Positions 56,657 to 64,000 of a DNA stretch of 64,000 bases are shown piece by piece; within the stretch, counting starts at the first letter, position 1; each line of letters starts with the position of its first letter. The translations under genes were made by a program, and so were the position numbers. Below the pieces are notes generated by a model that searched no databases, was not told the DNA's origin, and saw only the letters and a list, made by a program, of their open reading frames with translations. Source of the stretch: Monosporascus cannonballus (lineage: Eukaryota > Ascomycota > Sordariomycetes > Xylariales). The stretch covers positions 331,800-395,799 of the forward strand of contig QJNS01000043.1 in the NCBI GenBank assembly GCA_004154925.1. Reading direction: 5' to 3'.

Positions 56657-58753
56657 ATGGAGACTCACGTAGATGAAGGGACGCCTCTGAGCAATTACCT
56701 CGAAGGTACACCGCCTGCGTCTTTGTTTTCCTCTTCCGCGCGTGCATTGCTGCTCGTACGCTTGGATCGATGACCCCGACCCGTATGGCTCCCAGGGCGC
56801 TGACAGTATCCGTCGTAGGCACGGGCGAGAGGGAAGAACCCGACTGGCAGGAACCAGAAAACAACCCTGACTACGACGTCTCACCACCATCCAGTCCGGC
56901 CCGGGATTTTGCCCCGAGGGGGCTGCCGAAGGTCAGGCGCAGGTTTAGAGACAAGCTGCCGAAGCCCTTACAAGTCGACATCCCCAATCTACGCTCCAAC
57001 ATCAACCTCGACGACCTCCACAATCATGCATCTCCGTTCCTCGAACTCCTCCGGCTCCTCGCGGATGCCGCGACCTTCTCGATCGGCCATGCGCCGTCCA
57101 CAGCTTTCTTCGAGAGGCTGCGCCTTGCCATCGTCCAGTCTCAGCTACTCGACAACCCCTTAATAAACGGGCTCCAAGCGTCGCCTCAGCTGGGCTTCCC
57201 GCAAGCCGATAGCGACCAGAGTCACCAGGTAATTACGGCTTCCGGTGCTGTGGCCGTGATAGCACTTAGCCTGGGCGCCGCGACCCTCGTCAGATGGTTT
57301 TGGCTGGGTGGAATCTTCCCCTCGTGGAAGCGCCTACTTTCCTCTCTCGCCATAACGTGTGCATTCTTCTTAGTTGCGAAGGTATATATACGCCGAGAGA
57401 TATTGAAAGACATTCAGAGGCAGGGGCTTGTCGAGGCGTCAAAGTTCATCGCGCTATCCAAAGAGTTCGACGGTGTCAATAGCGCGGCGCTCAACTTCAT
57501 CATGGAAGTGGAGCTAGTCTCGCGCGGATACCGATTGTAAATCCACCGCTCAAAGAACAATTGCGATATGGCTTTACTAACTTCATCCTAGGAGCACGCC
57601 TATCCCGCCGATCAGCCGCTTGGAGCATAACGGCCAAAATGTCAAGTGCCTGCAGCTCAGGAACGCGCTCCGCACCAGTCTCGCAGAAGCCATCTCCAAA
57701 TACTACCAGACGGCCTTCGCAATTTGGGGATTTGCTGAGCAGACGGAGCTCCTACAGCTGCAATCTCAGTATCAGTTCACGGTAGCCGATGTGGTGGAGA
57801 GGTTTCAGCAATTCTCAAGGGATGGCGCCCATGATGGGGAGAAATTACAATATTTGAAAGACACGGCTTTCCTATTCCATGATATCCGCAAGGTGTTCCT
57901 GAGTGGTCTACTCGCGTTGCATACTGCCGGTAACGACACGGACCGAGTCCGATTCAAGGCTATAGCGGAAGCCTTTAGGGAGCTAAACGTAGTGACGAGG
58001 CACGCCTACACGCAAGTGAGGAATATCCTGGCTGAAAATGACCGTGAGTAGATCCTGGATCTGAGAACTCATATATGACGACGTGTTGACAATACCTTCC
58101 CAGTCGCCCCTCCAAAGTCTCCAAAAGGCCCGCAGACGCCGAGCCATGACAGGTGGCGTCATCAAGTCCGCAGACTCAACTCGATGACTATGAACATACG
58201 CAGCGTACAGGCAAAGTTGCACCTGCTTCGCGAAGAGTCGGGCAAGGCTCTGAACGAAGCCGATGACATCAGCGACCTCGGTCCCATGTTTATGGCGCAG
58301 TACGAATCCATCGGCCAGGACTTGCGTGACTTGATGGAAGCCTGGCAGTCGGGCAAGGCATCCCTGGCGTCCGGAATCGATAGGAACGAGAAGCGCCTGT
58401 CTTCCATGACCCTCCTCATGTCGCCTTCCTGCAGTAGCATCAGCGGCCAGACCATTGCTGAGGAGGGGGATAGTAGCCACGACGAGGGCGTCGACGAGGC
58501 GTTGAGAAAACTCAACGGTGAAGTATCGCCTTCACCTGCCCCGGCCCAGCCGTCCGAGCCGGAGGTGTTCGAGGCCATCTCGATCCCACGGCCTAGGAGC
58601 ATGCTTTCGCGAGAAGAGAGGCTCGCTAAGATGAGGGAGGACCGCAAGAGCAGGGAGGTGGCCAAGGCAAAGGTCGACGCCCACCGGGGTATGATGCGAG
58701 AGCTACAAGGCGTGCTCCTGAAAAAGCCTACGCGTGGTCGAATTTCACTCTGA
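56657..58753 (+). CDS. vezatin/Inp2-like myosin-binding protein of peroxisomes
   Basis: This family (PF12632-type myosin-binding motif) includes yeast Inp2, which links peroxisomes to myosin V for inheritance. Proposed exons: 56657-56705, 56819-57536, 57592-58043 and 58104-58753; 622 residues. Exon 1 (METHVDEGTPLSNYLEG) matches the way fungal members start; its acceptor could also be at 56807, adding four residues. The second intron has a perfect ACTAAC branch. Two hydrophobic segments lie at about 180-225 (VITASGAVAVIALSLGAATL, LLSSLAITCAFFLVAKVYI), followed by the conserved helical region (NSAALNFIMEVELVSRGYRL; HDIRKVFLSGLLALHTAG). The C-terminal third is charged, ending in a coiled coil (REERLAKMREDRKSREVAKA). 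If exon 1 is wrong, translation could start at 56770. Confidence 0.82.
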
Positions 58754-59673
58754 AATGGTCCACCGAAGGGTCAGGGCTAGGCTACCACTTCGATCAGCAT
58801 CTCTTGCGGGAGACACTTTTTACGACAAATATTCTGTATGATATGGTTATAGACCGGTTCGCCTAAACAGGCGCGCATCGGAGACCATCGCAGAACTAGC
58901 TTCTCCTTATATTTACTTTGTACGGGGAGGGAACTTGGGCGTACCTGGGGGCGTTGGACGCGGCTTATCCGTTTGGATTTTGAACACACATCTACACGGT
59001 CACTTGGATATAATGTTTCATTTCGTCTGTACATACGCAAAAGATAGATGTAGTCCGACATGATCTAAAACCCGGATCAGATCGTTGGATCATAAGCAGG
59101 GCTCTGAGACTACTTTAGCGGCCGCGGTGAAAGCCACCTCGCTCGCTCCGAAATTGGACGCCGGATAATATAAGGTCCCATTCCAACTTGAAGAGATCTC
59201 TTATCGAAAGGAGCCATTCGTTACTGGAGTTGGGGGGGAGGTTTGCGGTGCGTGTTATGCAGACGTTTGTAGGATGTAAAAGTCTTACACGTCAGGGCCA
59301 TGGGTTTAGGGGGGTCCTAGCGCAGTGGCTGGTGGGGATTTGCTGCACTGTGCCGTCTGTGCTATGGCTGGCCTTATGGCTGCCTTGGGTGGGCTCGCGA
59401 AACGGACGCGCTACAGTGGCTGATCGCGTAAAGTGCATCCCACCGAGCGCGAACACTTCAGAGCTACTTCATTGGGGATCCATCCACACACCCTTTTTAT
59501 GTGTAAATTCTCAGAAGTACAACCTCCTGTACCGACAAGTAAACCAACCCATTAACGTCACATTTTCCACACGCTCTTCCGATACCCCCTTTGCATCCTC
59601 CTTCTTTCCACTCTGTCAACCTTCTCTACTCTTCCTCTTTTCCCCACTAGCCATCTAAACGGAATCGGTCACG
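58754..59673. promoter_or_regulatory. PCNA upstream region
   Basis: 920 bp between two plus-strand genes. An open frame at 59188-59658 is not supported as coding; its end is pyrimidine-rich leader (about 59575-59650) directly ahead of the PCNA ATG. Confidence 0.45.
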
Positions 59674-60651
59674 ATGTTGGAGGCTAGACTAGAGCAGGCT
59701 AACACCCTGAAGAAGGTGAGCCAAAATGCGGAATATCATGTCCTCTTACGGTGGACGACAGCTTAACGACAGCACAGGTGGTGGATGCCATCAAGGACCT
59801 AGTCCAGGACTGCAATTTCGACTGCAATGACTCGGGCATCGCGCTGCAAGCCATGGACAACTCGCACGTTGCCCTCGTGTCCATGATGCTGAAGGCCGAG
59901 GGCTTCTCCCCCTACCGATGCGACCGGAACATCGCCCTGGGGGTCAACCTCGTCTCCCTGACCAAGGTCCTGCGGGCGGCACAGAACGACGACATCCTGA
60001 CCCTGAAGGCCGAGGACGCGCCCGATTCGCTAAATCTCGTCTTCGAGAGCTCCACGAACGACCGCATCAGCGAGTACGACCTCAAGCTCATGGATATCGA
60101 CCAGGAGCACCTGGGCATCCCGGAGACCGAGTACGCGGCCACCATCTCCATGCCCTCGGCTGAGTTCAGACGCATCTGCACCGACCTGATAGCCATGTCC
60201 GAGTCCGGTAAGCACAGACATGGGCCCCTCGGCCTCTCGAACGGGAGCGCCCCGTGGCTAAACTGACATAACTCAACAGTCACGATCGAGGCGAGCAAGG
60301 ACGGCGTCAAATTCTCGTGCGCTGGCGATATCGGTAACGGTGCCGTTACCCTGCGAAGCCACCATGACATCGAGAAGGAAGAGAACAACATCGACATCGA
60401 GCTGACGGAGCCCGTAACCCTGACCTTTTCCTTGAAGTACCTGGTCAACTTCTGCAAGGCGCAGCCTCTCTCCGGCAAGGTCAAGATCTGCCTGTCGAGC
60501 GAGGTGCCCCTGCTGGTGGAGTACGGTCTTGCGGGCAGCAGTTACCTGCGATTCTACCTCGCACCAAAGGTAAGTCTACTACGGGTGCGGATATACCCGC
60601 CAGTGCAAGACTCTAACATTGTATTCTCCACAGATTGGCGACGAGGAGTAA
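59674..60651 (+). CDS. POL30: proliferating cell nuclear antigen (PCNA), DNA sliding clamp
   Basis: PCNA is the ring-shaped clamp that tethers polymerases and repair factors to DNA. Exons are 59674-59715, 59778-60207, 60280-60569 and 60634-60651 (18 nt encoding IGDEE and the stop); the product is 259 residues. Introns are 62, 72 and 64 bp. Conserved features are [19 protein letters not shown], the DNA-facing [20 protein letters not shown], the interdomain connecting loop [15 protein letters not shown], and the C-terminal LAPKIGDEE. The modification-site lysine region (residues about 160-168) reads [16 protein letters not shown], so a Lys is present at the conserved position. Confidence 0.97.
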
Positions 60652-61469
60652 TAGAACTACGCGCGGGTATGTAATGATGAACCTGGCGAAAAGATGCCAT
60701 ATCGCTCCGAGAAGAAGCTGCGAGCTAGCTCTACCACGGCAAGGGGGTTCTACAAATGGATACAGTACGGTAGGCATCGAATTGGTCAGGCATCTATGGA
60801 CGACCTTGGGGGTTGGGTCCGAGCTAGATTCCGGGGTGGGAAAAAGTCTCGATGTCAATTTTCTCCAGCTCGGAGTCCTAATAGTTAAAATAAATCATAT
60901 TAATGAATCCGGCATCCGCGTTTCAGATATACCTACTATGGCCCACGGCCCTTTTCAGTGCCCAGAGGAGGGATGTGCTAGGTAAGGATCTCTCGGGTGC
61001 CCCTAAACAACTCAGTATTGGTTTAGAGCTACCTAGGTAGTGCGGGGGTCCAGGATCGATTGATGCAGTGACAGGTGGTCGAGTGGTGGGGTAGGTACTG
61101 CCATTGCTTCTGGGCCTTTCTAGCTGCGTTCCGACGTCAGTGAATAATATCTCTTACTACCGCAGTACCTACCTACCTAGTATTGCTGACCAGCTATAAT
61201 AGACGGCCGGGCATGCAGTGCCAGGAAGCTGAGTCAGCCCCGTCGGCATATAACACCGGGATTCTTCGAGGTTTGGTATTTACGCCTCCGAGTCACGAGC
61301 CGAGTGCATTATACTCTATGGCAGGTAGATAGAGGGTTGGGTTTCCAATATTGCATATTTCTCCGCTCAGGGGATTCTTAGGCCTGCTTTTTATTTTATT
61401 TTTTTTTATTCATTCTTCTTCGCCCTGTCTTCTTTCTATACGAGCCTCTCCTCCCCCCCACGTCTCGTA
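60652..61469. promoter_or_regulatory. PCNA 3' flank and pyridoxal kinase promoter
   Basis: 818 bp between two plus-strand genes. CCTAGGTAG and TACCTACCTACCTAG repeats occur at about 61030-61180. A T-rich tract followed by a CT-rich leader lies at 61388-61460. No gene is supported. Confidence 0.45.
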
Positions 61470-62930
61470 ATGGATGCTGAACCACCGATCCCGGAGACGA
61501 GCGTCCTAGCCGTCGCAAGTCATGTAGGGGAAGCAACAACGAAATTCAGGTCGGCTGTATGCTAATAACTGTGTTGAAGGTTGTCTCAGGGTAGGTCCCC
61601 TCCCCCCGTACTTGCGCGGGCGTGTAGTTCTGTCGTTTGACGCTCCGGTCCGGACAGCAACGTGGGCAACAAGGTCGCCGTATTCGTGCTGCAGTCGATG
61701 GGCTGCGAGGTTGCCGCGTTGAACACCGTACAGTTCAGTGAGCGGCACCTCCCTCCTCTCCCTCCCCTTGTTCATTCTCCGCCGAGGTCCCGGTATGCGC
61801 GTGTGCGCGCGCGCGTGTATATGTGCGTGACTGACCGGGCGCACACCAAAAAATAGGCAATCATACGGGCTACAAGCAATGGAAGGGCTCGCGGGTATCG
61901 GCGCAGGAGATCTCTGACCTCTGGGAGGGGCTCAAGCAGTCGTACCTCGACAACTTCGACATGATGCTCACGGGATACGTGCCCGGCGCCGCGGCCCTCG
62001 AGGCCGTGGGCGGCATCGCCAAGGAGCTTAAGGCGAAGGCCGAGACCACCAGAGGAGGGCCCGGCAGCTTCTTCTGGGTCCTCGACCCCGTCATGGGCGA
62101 TAACGGCAAGCTCTACGTCGCCGAGGACGTCGTGCCTGCGTACCGCGCCCTGATACCGTACGCGGACTTGATTTTGCCGAATCAGTTCGAAGCAGAGTGA
62201 GGCCGCCCCCCCCCAAACCCCCGTTCCCCTTCCGTCCTCCGCGCCCAGCGTAATTTCACGAGTCAGAGGTTAACGGGGTGACGCAACGCGCCGCAGACTC
62301 CTCTCGGAAGTCAAGATCCACGACCAGGCGTCCCTGCAGCAGGCCATCGAGGTCCTGCACCGCAAGTACAATGTGCCGCACATCGTCATCACGTCGCTGC
62401 CGGCACCCCTGAGCCAGTCGTCCTCCCAGGACCAGGACCCGGATCCCGAGCAGTCGCGGCCGCCGCCGACGCGCACCATGTCGGTCGTGGGCTCGTCGAT
62501 GACATCGGACCGCCGGCCGCGACCCTTCCGCATCAACTTCTCCGTCTTCGACTGCTACTTCAGCGGCACGGGCGACATGTTCGCGGCGCTCATGGTGACG
62601 CGGATGCGCGAGGCCGTGCACTCAGCGCCCCCCGGCGACGACAACGAAACCCCGCGACTCGAGAACACGCGTGCCTGGCTCAGCCCCGACGAGGTCGACG
62701 CCCTCGACCTCCCGCTCGCCAGGGCCGCCGAGAAGATCCTCGCCAGCATGCACGAGGTCCTCGAGCGCACGTGCGGCGCCATGAGCGCCGAGCTGCGGGA
62801 GGCGGAGGCGGGCGACCTCGACGACAAGACAGCGCACCTGCTAAGGTCCCGCGCCGCGGAGCTCAAGCTCGCGAGAAACCTCGGCTGTCTGAGGAATCCG
62901 ACCTTGCGGTACCGCGCCGAGAGGATATGA
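61470..62930 (+). CDS. BUD16: pyridoxal kinase (PdxK/Bud16 family)
   Basis: The enzyme phosphorylates pyridoxal, pyridoxine and pyridoxamine to make the vitamin B6 cofactor. Five exons: 61470-61523, 61580-61590 (an 11-nt micro-exon), 61658-61737, 61857-62196 and 62297-62930; 372 residues. The micro-exon supplies VVSG in LAVASHVVSG-NVGNKVAVF, the substrate-binding region, and is flanked by good splice sites and a CTAAT/TAAC branch region. Other motifs are ALNTVQFSNHTGYKQWKG, WVLDPVMGDNGKLYV, LILPNQFEAELL and the anion-hole/catalytic SGTGDMFAALM near residue 252. A Pro/Ser/Asp insertion (SQDQDPDPEQSRPPPTR) ahead of the catalytic block is common in fungi. The third intron contains a GC/GT dinucleotide run. 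Confidence 0.94.
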
Positions 62931-63592
62931 GGGAGTCATATCAGTGGATTAGTGGATGTGAGTTAGGGGTGGTAGGTGGAGGCCGAAGGAGGGGATGTTT
63001 CTTGATGCGATAAGTAGGAGCATAGCATACGCCGCGAAACGAGCGGTGATAGATGGTACATAGATTCGGGGCATGTGTCCGGAGTAGCATTTAAGACTGG
63101 AGGCTGAAAGTTGGGGTTGGGAAGAAAGTGCATGGTGGCGTACTGCATTTTGTTAGACGCGGATTTTTCTAGATAGAGCGTCGATCTCAGGGGCTAGCAT
63201 CAGATAGATCTCTATACTCTACACCCACCCTTCCATCCTACTAAGTGCAACAATGTGGTCCAATTCGCGAGACCCCTTCTGAGTTGTAGATGCCATATCT
63301 AGGCCGAACTTGGCTACTTTAGGAGACGGGTCACCTATCTTGGTAAACTTTATGCTCGTCATCCCTTTCTCTCTTAAGTTAGGAATTCCGTATCCTAAGG
63401 GGCCTTCGACGCGACAAATAGGGGTTGATCCCGCCATCGCCTCAATAATACGCTAATCAACAAAACCCACGCCGTTACCATCTTTCGGTTGGACGAACGA
63501 ACAACGGCCTGCCTACCAGAACCCCACCCCAGTCGGACCAGACCAGGGCAGACCAGAGTTTTCAGCCCAGGCAGATGCGTCTAGTCTGGTAT
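62931..63592. other. convergent spacer, pyridoxal kinase and dUTPase
   Basis: About 660 bp with both 3'UTRs; no gene is supported. Confidence 0.4.
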
Positions 63593-63852
63593 CTAGTTGG
63601 TCCCCGTGCTCCCGAACCCGCCGGCGCCGCGCACGCTCTCCTCGAGCTCGGCGACCTCGACCACCTCGGGCGTGTAGATGCGCTCGACGACGAGCTGGGC
63701 CACGCGGTCGCCCTCGGCCACGGCGAAGTCGGCCTCCGAGTGGTTGAACAGCAGGACCTTGACGGGGCCCCGGTAGTCGGCGTCGATCACGCCCGCCCCC
63801 GTGTCGATGAAGTGCTTCGCCGCGAGCCCCGAGCGCGGGGCTATGCGTCCGT
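63593..63852 (-). CDS. DUT1: dUTPase (dUTP pyrophosphatase), 3' exon only
   Basis: dUTPase hydrolyses dUTP to dUMP, keeping uracil out of DNA and feeding thymidylate synthesis. Only the last exon lies here (stop at 63593-63595, acceptor TAACAG at 63853). It begins in phase inside a Asp-Gly codon pair and reads [20 protein letters not shown]. The trimeric dUTPase motifs visible are II (PRSGLAAKH), III with the catalytic Asp ([11 protein letters not shown]), IV ([12 protein letters not shown]) and V ([12 protein letters not shown]). Motif I and the N-terminus must lie to the right of the window. The upstream intron runs into a long G-tract, so sequence quality there is doubtful. Confidence 0.93.
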
Positions 63853-63929
63853 CTGTTACCCTTCGTTAGCATGGCCGACGGCGTGACCTTTTCTTTTTCT
63901 TTCTTAACTTGTTTTGGTCTGGGGGAAAA

Positions 63930-64000
63930 GGGGGGGGGGGGGGGGGGTGGGGGGGGGGGGGGCGGGGGCGGGGGGCAACCGGAACCGGCCCCCCCGGCCC
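63930..64000. repeat. low-complexity G/C homopolymer end
   Basis: Runs of 18 G (63930-63947) and 14 G (63949-63962) separated by one T are followed by GC-only sequence to the window edge. It lies in the expected dUTPase intron. It looks more like a contig edge or base-calling artefact than ordinary intron DNA. Confidence 0.7.

Noticed and set aside
59188..59658. Plus-strand frame of 156 codons just before PCNA
   Set aside because: It has no domain, ends in pyrimidine-rich leader sequence directly ahead of the PCNA start, and is best explained as promoter/5'UTR.

Overview
The window is nuclear DNA of a filamentous ascomycete (Pezizomycotina, most likely Sordariomycetes). The evidence is short GT...AG introns (mostly 50-120 bp, many with CTAAC/CTGAC branch sites), moderately GC-rich genes on both strands, a degenerate Tc1/mariner element carrying transition-type mutations like those left by repeat-induced point mutation (RIP), and families typical of this group: a GPI-anchored Kre9/Knh1-like wall protein, DUF1275 and a vezatin/Inp2-type peroxisome protein. 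No tRNA, rRNA or CRISPR was seen. The species cannot be named from sequence alone. Exon coordinates below were worked out by hand from splice consensus and reading-frame closure; every complete gene model closes in frame.

Layout, left to right. 1-9.4 kb: 5' part of a BLM/Sgs1/QDE-3 RecQ helicase (-), a damaged DUF1275 membrane protein (-), a 2-kb gene-free stretch, and the FAN1 nuclease (-). 9.8-14.3 kb: COMPASS subunit Sdc1/Dpy-30 (+), ribosomal protein uS15/RPS13 (-) and enolase (-) with a 5'UTR intron. 14.8-16.2 kb: a 1.44-kb Tc1/mariner relic with recognisable inverted repeats and TA target duplications. 17.7-21.5 kb: an accessory patch with a secreted GH43 glycosidase (-), a possible tiny gene and an aldo-keto reductase pseudogene (+). 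21.7-26 kb: a cytochrome b2-type FMN dehydrogenase (-) and an unknown basic protein whose reading frame is cut by one in-frame TAG (-). 27-36 kb: peroxisomal hydratase (+), tubulin chaperone E (+), a CCCH protein (+), succinate dehydrogenase Fe-S subunit (-) and a PP2C phosphatase with a mitochondrial presequence and a C-terminal SKL (+). 36-44 kb: a GPI-anchored Ser/Thr-rich protein (+), histidine methyltransferase Hpm1 (-) and a Baeyer-Villiger-type monooxygenase (+). 45-56 kb: pre-rRNA helicase Dhr2/DHX33 (-), SDH assembly factor 3 (-), the SNARE Sec9 (-), a GTPBP1/2-like GTPase (+) and EMC6 (-). 56.6-64 kb: vezatin/Inp2-like protein (+), PCNA (+), pyridoxal kinase (+) and the 3' part of dUTPase (-). 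The window ends in long G runs that look like a contig edge.

Most genes are single-copy housekeeping genes with separate promoters, so this is not an operon or a biosynthetic cluster. Some functional echoes exist: RecQ, FAN1, PCNA and dUTPase act in genome maintenance; SdhB and its assembly factor SDHAF3 act in complex II; the hydratase and the Inp2-like protein, and possibly the SKL-ended phosphatase, act at peroxisomes. I see no convincing new multi-gene system. The points most worth a second look are the transposon relic, the broken splice donor, the in-frame TAG, the reductase pseudogene and the SKL-ended phosphatase.
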